Virus record (IMG/VR): IMGVR_UViG_3300029319_000682
Location: 1 to 20,162 of that record
Origin: a virus
DNA length: 20,162 bases
Reading direction: 5' to 3' (one strand)
Position 1 is the first letter of the stretch. Each line of letters begins with the position of its first letter. The notes beneath the pieces were generated by a model. That model ran no database searches, was not told the origin of the DNA, and worked only from the letters and a program-made list of their open reading frames with translations. The position numbers and the translations under genes were made by a program. This document shows positions 1 through 7,234 of this stretch, one piece after another.

Positions 1-31
1 CTAAAGAAAAATATTTAGGAGAAGTAGGAAG

Positions 32-757
32 ATGATAAATCAAGAACAAATGGATAACAATTGGAATGAGTTAATGTCAATTATTGATGAACATTTTGAA
101 GGTGAACAAAAAGAAAACATTCTAAAGTTACATAGTGACTTTGAAACAGAATACAAAACTGCACCAGCATCAGGTAGACCTAATTATCACAATTGTTTTA
201 AAGGTGGTTATTTAGACCATGTTTTACATGTAATTAAAAATTCTTTAAAGATTAAAAGACAATATGAATCAAATGGTGTGAAAGTAATTCATCCAGATTC
301 TGATGTAGTATTAGCAGCTATGTTTCATGACTTAGGTAAACTTGGTGATGGGACACAACCTTATTACAAATATCAAACGGATGATTGGAGAAGAAAAAAA
401 TTAAAAGAGTGGTATACACATAATAAAGATTTGGATTACATGACAGTTCACGATAGAGCTTTGTGGTTGTTATCTAAATATCATATTGATGTTAACCCAC
501 ATGTTTACAAAGCTATATTATGTGCTGATGGTTTATTTGACCCTGCAGCTGAAACTTATTTTAAATCTTATGTAGACACAAGACATGTTCTTGGTTCAAT
601 AGTTCACTTTGGTGATTGGTTATCAACTATTTGTGAAAAACAAACTTGGTTACAAGGTGAAGAGGAACATTCAGATGAAGGTGTGACAAAACATAAAGAA
701 GTTCCAAAAGAACAAATAGATAATATGAAAGCTAAGTTTAATGAGTTATTTAATTAG
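32..757 (+). CDS. HD-domain metal-dependent phosphohydrolase
   Basis: This 241-residue protein carries the HD-superfamily metal-binding pattern. A first His is at position 63 (in GGYLDHVL), the His-Asp doublet is at 99-100 (in MFHDLGK), and a probable last Asp is at 195 (in VHFGDWLST). Further histidines at 140 and 151 fall where multi-metal HD enzymes often carry extra ligands. HD proteins hydrolyse phosphoester bonds in nucleotides, nucleic acids or cyclic dinucleotides; the substrate here cannot be read from the sequence. No signal peptide or membrane segment is seen, so it should be cytoplasmic. The start at 32 follows AGGAG at 17-21 and a second AGGAAG at 26-31. The next gene starts 9 bases after its stop. 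Together with the late sigma gene this points to a nucleotide-metabolism or regulatory role rather than a virion part; that role is inference. Confidence 0.85.
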   Translation: MINQEQMDNNWNELMSIIDEHFEGEQKENILKLHSDFETEYKTAPASGRPNYHNCFKGGYLDHVLHVIKNSLKIKRQYESNGVKVIHPDSDVVLAAMFHDLGKLGDGTQPYYKYQTDDWRRKKLKEWYTHNKDLDYMTVHDRALWLLSKYHIDVNPHVYKAILCADGLFDPAAETYFKSYVDTRHVLGSIVHFGDWLSTICEKQTWLQGEEEHSDEGVTKHKEVPKEQIDNMKAKFNELFN

Positions 758-766
758 GAGATTATT

Positions 767-1045
767 ATGTGGATGGGTTTAACAATATTATTTTTCTTAA
801 TTAGTATCTTTACATCTTTATTGGTGTATTACTCTTTACGAAGAATAACACAATATGAAGAATTGATTTTACAGATTCAACAAGTGATTAAATTTTCAAC
901 CGAAAAAATGAAACTTGTAGATTCTAAAGGACATTATGAATCAGATGATGAGACTGGTTTTTTCTTTCAACAATTAAAACAGATTCAATTATCCTTAGAT
1001 GGGATATTTGAAGAGGAGACACAAGATGCCAAAAAAGAAAGCTAA
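767..1045 (+). CDS. Small membrane-anchored protein of unknown function
   Basis: This is a 92-residue protein. Residues about 3-22 form one hydrophobic membrane segment, followed at once by the basic SLRR, then a helical, probably coiled-coil stretch (about 25-50) and an acidic C-terminal third ending in KKES. There are no positive charges before the membrane segment and two Arg just after it, so the positive-inside rule favours a cytoplasmic C-terminus. A TAGGAG ribosome site (about 753-758) sits just upstream of the start, inside the end of the HD gene. The last 20 bases overlap the sigma-factor gene, so the two are probably translated together. The product is not recognised with certainty. 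Similar small one-pass proteins occur in marine T4-like phages (from memory, unverified). A role tethering something at the inner membrane is only a guess. Confidence 0.7.
   Translation: MWMGLTILFFLISIFTSLLVYYSLRRITQYEELILQIQQVIKFSTEKMKLVDSKGHYESDDETGFFFQQLKQIQLSLDGIFEEETQDAKKES
1013..1018 (+). promoter_or_regulatory. Ribosome binding site that decides the sigma-factor start
   Basis: GAGGAG lies 7 bases upstream of the ATG at 1026. An in-frame ATG at 999 has no comparable site upstream, and using it would add nine residues and lengthen the overlap with the preceding gene. The ATG at 1026 is therefore preferred. Confidence 0.75.
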
Positions 1046-1727
1046 AAGAAAAGTATATTTTGGGAAAGAAGTTCAAGATGCAATTATAGAATATAATTCA
1101 ACTGAAAGCAGTAGTGAAAAAAATATAATTTATGGAACACGAATACATGCGGCTTTTGATAAGTTGGCTGAAAACATAATTAACACTTTTAAATTTACTT
1201 ATTTTAATGACCCATTTCAAGATGTAAAACATGAGGTTGTCGCATTTATGGTAATGAATATGCATAAATATGACCATACAAAAGGTTCAAAGGCATTTAG
1301 TTATTTTTCAGTTGTAGCTAAAAACTATTTAATTCTTCACAATAATAACAATTATAAAAAATTAAAAACACATGATGGGATGGATGTATTGGATAGACAT
1401 AGAGGTAAAGACTCTCATTATGAATCTGATTTTATGACATTTATTGATGAGATTACAGAATATTTTGATAATAATATGAATACAATATTTAAAAAAAATA
1501 GAGATTTAAGAATAGGATATGCTATTATTGACTTAATGAAACAAAGAGATGATATAGAAAATTTTAATAAAAAAGCTTTATATATCTTAATCAGAGAAAT
1601 GACAGATGTTGAAACTGCTCATATCACATCAGTAGTTAATGTATTAAAAAAACATTATAAAAAACTTCAAAACATATATCATAAAAATGGAACAATAATA
1701 CTTAATCACTCAGGTTCATTCTTTTAA
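1026..1727 (+). CDS. gp55: gp55-like late-transcription sigma factor
   Basis: This 233-residue protein resembles the T4 late sigma factor gp55 over residues about 33-115. The pattern is an N-terminal helix, then FKFTYFNDPFQD (55-66), then a helix with HKYDHTKGSKAFSYFSVVAKN (80-100). It aligns with the T4 stretch containing FNFSGYTQSWKQE, HNFDETKYKNPHAYITQA and the following basic residues. gp55 is a reduced sigma-70 region-2-type protein that directs host RNA polymerase to TATAAATA late promoters and is activated by the sliding clamp. This protein is about 50 residues longer than T4 gp55 (185). The extra C-terminal part is helical (about 150-215) and ends in a hydrophobic SGSFF tail. The N-terminus is very basic (PKKKAKRK). 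It is followed immediately by a terminator and the virion operon, as expected for a late regulator. The similarity is by eye and moderate. Confidence 0.75.
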   Translation: MPKKKAKRKVYFGKEVQDAIIEYNSTESSSEKNIIYGTRIHAAFDKLAENIINTFKFTYFNDPFQDVKHEVVAFMVMNMHKYDHTKGSKAFSYFSVVAKNYLILHNNNNYKKLKTHDGMDVLDRHRGKDSHYESDFMTFIDEITEYFDNNMNTIFKKNRDLRIGYAIIDLMKQRDDIENFNKKALYILIREMTDVETAHITSVVNVLKKHYKKLQNIYHKNGTIILNHSGSFF

Positions 1728-1732
1728 ATACT

Positions 1733-1761
1733 AAACCCACTTAATTGTGGGTTTTTTATTT
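1733..1761 (+). terminator. Intrinsic terminator after the sigma gene
   Basis: An 8-base-pair stem, AAACCCAC (1733-1740) with GTGGGTTT (1747-1754), encloses the 6-base loop TTAATT. A T-rich run follows (T1752-T1757, then ATTT). It begins 5 bases after the sigma stop codon and is the clearest transcription punctuation in the window, separating the regulatory block from the virion operon. Confidence 0.88.
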
Positions 1762-1792
1762 CATACAATTTCTCACAAATTTTATATTTATA

Positions 1793-1800
1793 TATGAATA
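1793..1800 (+). promoter_or_regulatory. Candidate late promoter of the baseplate operon
   Basis: TATGAATA matches the T4-type late box TATAAATA at 7 of 8 positions. It lies between the terminator and the first virion gene, 21 bases upstream of that ATG, which leaves room for a short leader with the AGGAG site at about 1812-1816. The surrounding stretch (1781-1800) is pure A/T apart from one G, so a chance match is quite possible; a host-type -10 box such as TATATT in the same stretch is an alternative. Position supports the call more than sequence does. Confidence 0.4.
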
Positions 1801-1821
1801 AGTCTATCTATAGGAGATGAT

Positions 1822-2226
1822 ATGTCAGGCGAAAAAGAAATATTTGAGGGAAAAACCTTTCAAGATTTAACAAAAGATATATACGAAAACACTACAAAGC
1901 GTAAAGTTCAAATAGATTTGTTAATATCAGAAATACACGGATTCATAACGACTATTGATGATGTGGTATTGGTTGCTCCTATTATAAAAGAATATATGGA
2001 TACTGCTGTTCGTAATGATGAACACTTGGTAAAACTAGCTGGTGTATTACAAAGAATTATATCTAAATCACAAGGTGAATCCGATGAATCAATGTTATTG
2101 AGTGATGAAGAAAAAGCAGAATTAATGGGAACACTTCAAGACACTGTTGATGATTTACAGAAAGAAAGTGAAAAACTTGAAGGAATAAAAAATAAAACTA
2201 TTTCATCAGGATATACGGAGAGTTAA
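1822..2226 (+). CDS. Helical protein of unknown function opening the baseplate operon
   Basis: This 134-residue soluble protein is predicted to be almost entirely helical: residues about 8-90 are amphipathic helices (containing VQIDLLISEIHGFITTIDD), and 93-125 form an acidic helix (SDEEKAELMGTLQDTVDDL) likely to be a coiled coil. There is no signal peptide, membrane segment or Cys. It has a strong TAGGAG ribosome site and is the first gene after the terminator. Its stop codon is directly followed, with no spacer, by the ATG of the gp5-like gene, suggesting coupled translation and a related job, for example a hub accessory or chaperone; this is inferred from position only. No family is recognised. 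Confidence 0.8.
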   Translation: MSGEKEIFEGKTFQDLTKDIYENTTKRKVQIDLLISEIHGFITTIDDVVLVAPIIKEYMDTAVRNDEHLVKLAGVLQRIISKSQGESDESMLLSDEEKAELMGTLQDTVDDLQKESEKLEGIKNKTISSGYTES

Positions 2227-3525
2227 ATGGGTTCAACATTTACAACATTTGCAGGACAAAAAGTTAAAGGATTTATGGGTAAAGAATATTCTGTACCAAT
2301 ATATTTACAATTTGTTCCTGGTTATTGTGTCGATGCTATTCATTCAGACCAATCACTTGGATACAAAGGTGAACAGACAATAAATTCTATATATGCCGTA
2401 TCACACATAGGGGGTGCAACAGGAAAAAGAAGAACACAATACTATAGTGAGGATAATAGATATTTCCCTCTACTTAGAAATCCTGGTGATGTTCCAACAA
2501 AAGGTGACCCAGTATTACTTTGTACTATCGGTAAAATAAATTATTATTTAGGGCCTTTGAATACAATTGATAATAGTCCAACATGGAATGATGATAAAAA
2601 TTATAAAAAAGAATTAACAATGTTAAATGCAGATAGAGCTAAAAATACTCAAAGAGGTGAACGTGGTGAAAGTTTTAACTTTAATAAAGAATTATCTTAT
2701 AGTAGATTACAGAAAGTAAGAAAAGAAAATTTAGACTATGGTGATACTCTTAATGAAGTTGTTGGTGATTATATGATTGAAGGTAGACATGGTAATAGTG
2801 TTCGTGTTGGGAGTAGAAGTAATAATCCTTATATTTTTATATCCAATCAGAGGAATAATGAAAATGTTTTTGAATCAGTATCTGATGGTAGTCTAATAAG
2901 TATTACATCAAATGGAACATTAACAGAACATTTTCCGAGTTACTTCGATGGTGATGTGGGTTTAATAAATGAAAGTGGTGAGGAATCAGGTGAAGAAGGT
3001 GAAGAAAAATTTGGTTTTACTTTATCATCCGATGAACTCGAAGATAACACTTATCCTATTGGAACTATACATTCAGATTTAAACAATGGTGCTGATATTC
3101 AAGATACAATTTATGGATACAATACAAACCAAATTTTATTCAATTCAGATAGAATAACTTTAAATTCTAAACTTGATGATATTTTTGTTTCATCAATAAA
3201 GGATATTTATGTCGGTAGTGGTAGACATTTATCAATCAATGCACCAACAAGTATAAATATTTTATCTAATAATGTTAATATTGGTAATTCCAATAGAGAC
3301 ACAATGCAATCAATGGTGTTAGGTGAAAAATTAAAAGAAGTATTAAATAAAATTATTGAAATAATACCCAAATTAGAAATAAATACAAGTCTTGGACCAC
3401 AAACTCCAACTATGGCTGCTGGTGCTACGGGAGAGGGTGGGGCAAAGCTTCAAGCTACAATTTCTAATATTAAAACTGCTATTGATAACATTACAAGTAC
3501 AAAACATAAAATAGAACAAGGATAG
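2227..3525 (+). CDS. gp5-like baseplate hub/spike protein without lysozyme domain
   Basis: This 432-residue protein has the layout of a tail-spike hub subunit. Residues about 20-115 look like an OB-fold, running from IYLQFVPGYCVDAI to GDPVLLCTIGKINYYLGPLN. Residues 185-232 hold EGRHGNSVRVGS, then PYIFISN and DGSLISITSNG, the kind of linker seen in gp5/VgrG-like proteins. Residues about 302-353 alternate polar and hydrophobic residues (ILFNSDRITLNS, DIYVGSGRHLSINAP, INILSNNVNIGN), as in the trimeric beta-helix needle. The C-terminal 75 residues are helical with a Gly/Ala-rich loop (397-406). T4 gp5 carries a lysozyme between the OB-fold and the helix; here there is only a short acidic GEESGEEGEE insert (251-260). 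It is expected to form the membrane-puncturing spike under the tail tube. It lies upstream of gp25/gp6, which fits. Identification is by architecture, not by close sequence match. Confidence 0.7.
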   Translation: MGSTFTTFAGQKVKGFMGKEYSVPIYLQFVPGYCVDAIHSDQSLGYKGEQTINSIYAVSHIGGATGKRRTQYYSEDNRYFPLLRNPGDVPTKGDPVLLCTIGKINYYLGPLNTIDNSPTWNDDKNYKKELTMLNADRAKNTQRGERGESFNFNKELSYSRLQKVRKENLDYGDTLNEVVGDYMIEGRHGNSVRVGSRSNNPYIFISNQRNNENVFESVSDGSLISITSNGTLTEHFPSYFDGDVGLINESGEESGEEGEEKFGFTLSSDELEDNTYPIGTIHSDLNNGADIQDTIYGYNTNQILFNSDRITLNSKLDDIFVSSIKDIYVGSGRHLSINAPTSINILSNNVNIGNSNRDTMQSMVLGEKLKEVLNKIIEIIPKLEINTSLGPQTPTMAAGATGEGGAKLQATISNIKTAIDNITSTKHKIEQG

Positions 3526-3527
3526 TT

Positions 3528-3926
3528 ATGAAAAAGAAAAAAACAAATATAAAAACTATAATAAGACAAATCGTTAGAGAAGAAGTTGCGATGGCTATCA
3601 GAGAAGTAATAACTGAATTGAAACAACCAACTCAATCTCAACCACAACCTAAAAAAATAGTTGAGAAAAAATCTTTCACATCTAATTCAGTATTGAATGA
3701 TGTATTGAATGAAACAGCTCAAGATGATGGTTGGAAAACAATGGGTGGTGAACAATATACTTCAGATAGAATGAATGAATTAGTTGGTAGACAATATGGT
3801 GACATGATGAATACAACACCACAACAAGTTCCATCAAGTGACCCGATGAGTCAATTTTTGAATAAGAATTATAGTGAAGTATTAGAAAAGTCAATAGAGA
3901 AATCTAAAAATAAACTTGGAAGATAA
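3528..3926 (+). CDS. Small basic/Gln-rich protein of unknown function
   Basis: This protein has 132 residues. The N-terminal 32 are very basic (MKKKKTNIK) and then form a helix with the motif RQIVREEVAMAIREVI. A Pro/Gln linker follows (about 34-42), then a polar region with the repeated feel of VLNDVLNE, and a C-terminal helix of KS/EK residues ending in KLGR. An IVREEV-type N-terminal helix recurs in small proteins of T4-like marine phages (from memory). It begins 2 bases after the gp5-like stop and ends 2 bases before the next start, so it belongs to the same transcript. It could be a minor virion or assembly protein. No enzymatic motif is seen. Confidence 0.75.
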   Translation: MKKKKTNIKTIIRQIVREEVAMAIREVITELKQPTQSQPQPKKIVEKKSFTSNSVLNDVLNETAQDDGWKTMGGEQYTSDRMNELVGRQYGDMMNTTPQQVPSSDPMSQFLNKNYSEVLEKSIEKSKNKLGR

Positions 3927-3928
3927 TA

Positions 3929-4492
3929 ATGGCACATGGTGATAGAGATTACATAGGTCTAAAACAAAGTATAATTGAAGCTAAAGAGAAAGCTGCTATA
4001 GCAACTGGAAATCCACCTCCTGATACAGGACCAAATTCTTATATTGCTTATGAGGCTGAATATATAGCTGACGCTATACTTGAGTGTTTAGTACAAGCTA
4101 ATTTTTCAGTAAAAACACTAAAAGCTCCTGTAATTGTTGAAACATTTAAATTACCAGAACAATTAGCAAATGTTGCAGTGGAAACTTTATTAGGTGAATA
4201 TGGGCCTCTATTAAAAACTTTAAAAAAAATAGCTGAACCACTTGGACTTGGTTCAGTTATTGATTCATTGGAAGAAGAAATTAGAAAGGCTGTATCTGCT
4301 GTTGTGGAAGGAGGTGCAGTTTTACCACCCACAGATGTTAGTAGAGATGATGGTGGATTGGATTCAACTGGTTATGTATTTATTGGAGAACCACCTGACT
4401 CTCAAGATGATTTTGACGTTGAAGATGATGAGGGAAAACAAGAACACACAGAAGTAGTTTTATTTAGAGAAGATGCGGAGAGATTAAAATAA
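3929..4492 (+). CDS. Putative baseplate-operon structural protein, unknown family
   Basis: This 187-residue protein has three parts. Residues 8-60 are helical with a Pro-rich break (NPPPDTGPN) and AYEAEYIADAILECLVQANF. A central hydrophobic and helical part (70-135) contains LGEYGPLLKTLKKIAEPLGLGS and AVSAVVEGGAVLPP; the latter is uncharged and mildly hydrophobic but not a convincing membrane segment. The C-terminal tail (138-175) is strongly acidic (DDFDVEDDEG). The stop codon overlaps the start of gp25 by one base in TAATG, so the two genes are translationally coupled. That context suggests a baseplate or hub component; no homolog is recognised. Confidence 0.75.
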   Translation: MAHGDRDYIGLKQSIIEAKEKAAIATGNPPPDTGPNSYIAYEAEYIADAILECLVQANFSVKTLKAPVIVETFKLPEQLANVAVETLLGEYGPLLKTLKKIAEPLGLGSVIDSLEEEIRKAVSAVVEGGAVLPPTDVSRDDGGLDSTGYVFIGEPPDSQDDFDVEDDEGKQEHTEVVLFREDAERLK

Positions 4493-4983
4493 TGGCTATT
4501 AAAGACACATCAAGAAAACCCTTTATTCAAGATAATGATACTAAAGTAAAAGTTGGTATTGATTTGCCAATTCGTAGAGGTGATGATTTAGATGGATTTT
4601 TTGCAACCACTTCAACAACCATTGAAGCTGTAAAAAACAATATAAGAAATTTATTACAAACAGAAGAGGGTGAAAGATTCTTTCAACCAAATTTAGGGTT
4701 AGGTTTAAAAAGATTATTATTTGAACATATCACAGATGAAAACTTATTTAGTGTTCAAAATGCTATACTGGATAAGTTTGAATTTTGGTTACCTTTTGTT
4801 GAAGTAAGAGATATACAGGTTTTAAGTAGAGATAATACAACAGATATTGGAGCAAATGAAATTAGAGTAAAAATAGATTTTAACATTAAACAAGACCCTA
4901 ACACTTTAGATTCAATCACATTAGATTTTTCAAGTGATGTATCTGAAACGGAATCAAGTGTAACAAGTGGAACTGGATATTAA
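4492..4983 (+). CDS. gp25: gp25-like baseplate wedge protein
   Basis: This 163-residue protein belongs to the GPW/gp25 family, an ancient lysozyme-fold-like wedge component of contractile tails and type VI secretion baseplates that helps nucleate sheath assembly. The family signature is plain: VKNNIRNLLQTEEGERFFQPNLG (47-69) followed by LKRLLFE (72-78), then the VEVRDIQVL strand (103-111) and IRVKIDF (124-130). T4 gp25 has 132 residues; the extra length is mainly an N-terminal extension and a Ser/Thr-rich tail (148-163). It starts inside the preceding stop codon and lies 13 bases before gp6, the usual gp25-gp6 order of T4-like phages. This is one of the two surest calls in the window. Confidence 0.93.
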   Translation: MAIKDTSRKPFIQDNDTKVKVGIDLPIRRGDDLDGFFATTSTTIEAVKNNIRNLLQTEEGERFFQPNLGLGLKRLLFEHITDENLFSVQNAILDKFEFWLPFVEVRDIQVLSRDNTTDIGANEIRVKIDFNIKQDPNTLDSITLDFSSDVSETESSVTSGTGY

Positions 4984-4996
4984 TTGGAGATAAAGT

Positions 4997-7234
4997 ATGC
5001 CAACATATGGTAAAGACAATTTTAAAGAATCAAATGTAAATTATTTAAATAAAGATTTTACAGCATTAAAAACATCTTTGATGAATTATGCTAAATCTTA
5101 TTTTCCAGATACCTATCGTGATTTCAATGAAACATCACCTGGTATGATGTTATTAGAAATGAATGCATATGTTGGTGATGTATTATCATTTTATATCGAC
5201 CAACAATATCGTGAGATGTTGTTACCCTTAGCAGAGGAGAGAAGAAACATAATCACAATGGCTAAGATGTTTGGTTATAAAGTTAAACCAATTGTACCAT
5301 CGTATATTGACTTAACTTTTACATCTGAAGTAAATGCTTCTAGTGGTGATGTGTCAAAAGTAGATTACTCTAACGCTGGTACGTTTGATGCTGGCATTGA
5401 AATAACTTCAGATACAAATTCTGATATAATATTTACAACACTCGAACCTATTGATTTTAGAGTATCTGCATCTAATGATACTGAAACCATTGGAACGACA
5501 GCTGATAGTGGTTTAGCCTCAACTTATACATTAACAAGAACTGTTAAAGCTATAAGTGCAACAGAAAAAACAATTTCATTTACCATTGGTAATCCTGAAA
5601 AATTTAAAACACTAACCATACCTGATACAAATGTTATTGACATTGTTTCTTGTGTGGATACAAATGGTAGTAATTGGTATGAGGTTGATTTTTTAGCACA
5701 AGATAAAGTTCCAATTGAAACACACTATACCGATGATGTGAATAGAGATTCAGCATACTCAACTGAAACTGGTGAAATAGGAGCTTCATTGGCTGTTCCT
5801 TATTCATTAACTTATATCACAACGACAAAAAGATTTACTCGTGAAACAAACCAAGATAACACAACTTCACTTGTTTTTGGTAATGGAGTGTTGAAAGATG
5901 GACAACTTGTAGACTCAGGATTTATTGATATGGAACAAGTTGGAATTGTAATACCTGGTCAAACAAACGATTTAAATGATTCAATTGACCCATTGTTAGG
6001 TAATGAATATTCAACACTTGGTGAAACACCAAACAATACAACTTTAACAATTACTTATCGTGTTGGTGGAGGAATTAATTCTAATGTTCCAGCCGAAGAT
6101 ATAACGTCCACACCAACAATAACAGCACAAAGTGGAAACACAAGTGCTACATTGACAAGTGTAACAAATAACACAGCAGCTCATGGTGGTAAAGATGAAG
6201 AAGATACAATTGAAATAAAAGAAAGAGCTAAAGCATTTTTCACAACACAAAACAGATGTGTGACAAAAGAAGACTATGAAGCTAGAGTATTAAACATACC
6301 AAGTAAGTTTGGTAACATAGCAAAAGCATATGTAACAAGAGAAGCCCCTACAATTGAAGGTGATACTAATTTAACACAAGTTAGTAATTACATTCAGTCA
6401 GTTTCAGACTTCGTAACTGGTCCTGGTGGTGTTATAGCTTATTTGAATAGTAATCTCAATGCATTTTCAAAAGAACAAGTTATTGCAGGTACATTAAATA
6501 TATTAAATAATATACCAACAGAAATACCTGATACAAGTAATTTAGCTAGAGAATTAGAATTAGGAACAGTAAACATTTATTTATTAGGTTATAATAACCA
6601 AAAACAATTAGTTGGAAATCCACATACAAGAACAACAGACCCTGATGGTGTAATAAATGATAAATTATCAGATACTTTATTATCAAATATAAAAAAATAT
6701 TTAGAAAACTTTAAATTAATGACTGATACTATTACATTAAATGATGGATACATTGTAAACTTTGGTGTGATGTTTGATGTCATAGCTGAAAAATATGCTA
6801 ACAAACAACAAGTTAAATTAAATTGTATTGAAAAAATTAAAGAATATTTTAGAATTGAAAAAATGCAATTCAATCAACCAATTTATAAAAGTCAATTAGA
6901 ATATGAATTAATGGGTGTTGAGGGTGTTCGTTCAATTGGACATGTTACCATAACCCAAGATAGAGATTATTTTTATGATGATGGTGAATCACTAACCTCA
7001 CCTACTTATACTTATTCACATACAAATGATACTGGGGTTGATTTAGATGGTGATGGTGTTAATGACCCTGGATATATCGTAGCTGATGGTGGAACGAGTG
7101 GTTATGGATATAAGTACAATTTTCAAATAGCATTATCAGATGATGGTACAATTATAGTTCCACCATTAGTGTCAACACCAACGGTTTTTGAATTAAAAAA
7201 TCCAAATCAAAACATACAAGGGAGAGTTAGATAA
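4997..7234 (+). CDS. gp6: gp6-like (baseplate J family) wedge protein
   Basis: This protein has 745 residues (T4 gp6 has 660). The N-terminus follows the gp6 pattern: VNYLNKDFTALKTSLMNYAK (14-33), TSPGMMLLEMNAYVGDVLSFYIDQ (46-69) and a MAKMFGYKV helix end (88-96). The core baseplate-J signature is at 396-428, with HGGKDEEDTIEIKERA, FFTTQNRCVTKEDYE. The C-terminal wedge domain is at about 588-655 (NFGVMFDVIAEKYANKQQV to GVEGVRSIGHVTI). gp6 dimers form the inner baseplate ring and transmit the contraction signal. The last about 85 residues are an addition: an acidic stretch with a calcium-loop-like DLDGDGVND (682-690) followed by a Gly/Tyr-rich part. An AATTGGAGAT ribosome site precedes the start, and the stop overlaps the next start by one base. 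Confidence 0.9.
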   Translation: MPTYGKDNFKESNVNYLNKDFTALKTSLMNYAKSYFPDTYRDFNETSPGMMLLEMNAYVGDVLSFYIDQQYREMLLPLAEERRNIITMAKMFGYKVKPIVPSYIDLTFTSEVNASSGDVSKVDYSNAGTFDAGIEITSDTNSDIIFTTLEPIDFRVSASNDTETIGTTADSGLASTYTLTRTVKAISATEKTISFTIGNPEKFKTLTIPDTNVIDIVSCVDTNGSNWYEVDFLAQDKVPIETHYTDDVNRDSAYSTETGEIGASLAVPYSLTYITTTKRFTRETNQDNTTSLVFGNGVLKDGQLVDSGFIDMEQVGIVIPGQTNDLNDSIDPLLGNEYSTLGETPNNTTLTITYRVGGGINSNVPAEDITSTPTITAQSGNTSATLTSVTNNTAAHGGKDEEDTIEIKERAKAFFTTQNRCVTKEDYEARVLNIPSKFGNIAKAYVTREAPTIEGDTNLTQVSNYIQSVSDFVTGPGGVIAYLNSNLNAFSKEQVIAGTLNILNNIPTEIPDTSNLARELELGTVNIYLLGYNNQKQLVGNPHTRTTDPDGVINDKLSDTLLSNIKKYLENFKLMTDTITLNDGYIVNFGVMFDVIAEKYANKQQVKLNCIEKIKEYFRIEKMQFNQPIYKSQLEYELMGVEGVRSIGHVTITQDRDYFYDDGESLTSPTYTYSHTNDTGVDLDGDGVNDPGYIVADGGTSGYGYKYNFQIALSDDGTIIVPPLVSTPTVFELKNPNQNIQGRVR

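Noticed and set aside
999-1025. Upstream in-frame ATG for the sigma-factor gene
   Set aside because: It lacks a good ribosome site, while the ATG at 1026 has GAGGAG 7 bases upstream; the basic PKKKAKRK start is also more typical.
767-1045. Inner-membrane spanin (Rz-like) identity for the small membrane protein
   Set aside because: Arginines directly after the membrane segment favour a cytoplasmic C-terminus, there is no partner lipoprotein gene nearby, and no lysis genes are adjacent.
1785-1792. TATTTATA, a perfect late box on the minus strand
   Set aside because: It would fire back into the terminator and the sigma gene, where no minus-strand gene is seen; the AT-rich setting explains it.
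3450-3894. Minus-strand reading frames over the end of the gp5-like gene and the small basic protein
   Set aside because: They lie opposite well-supported coding frames, have no good ribosome sites, and give low-complexity Ser/Tyr/Leu-rich products typical of AT-rich antisense frames.
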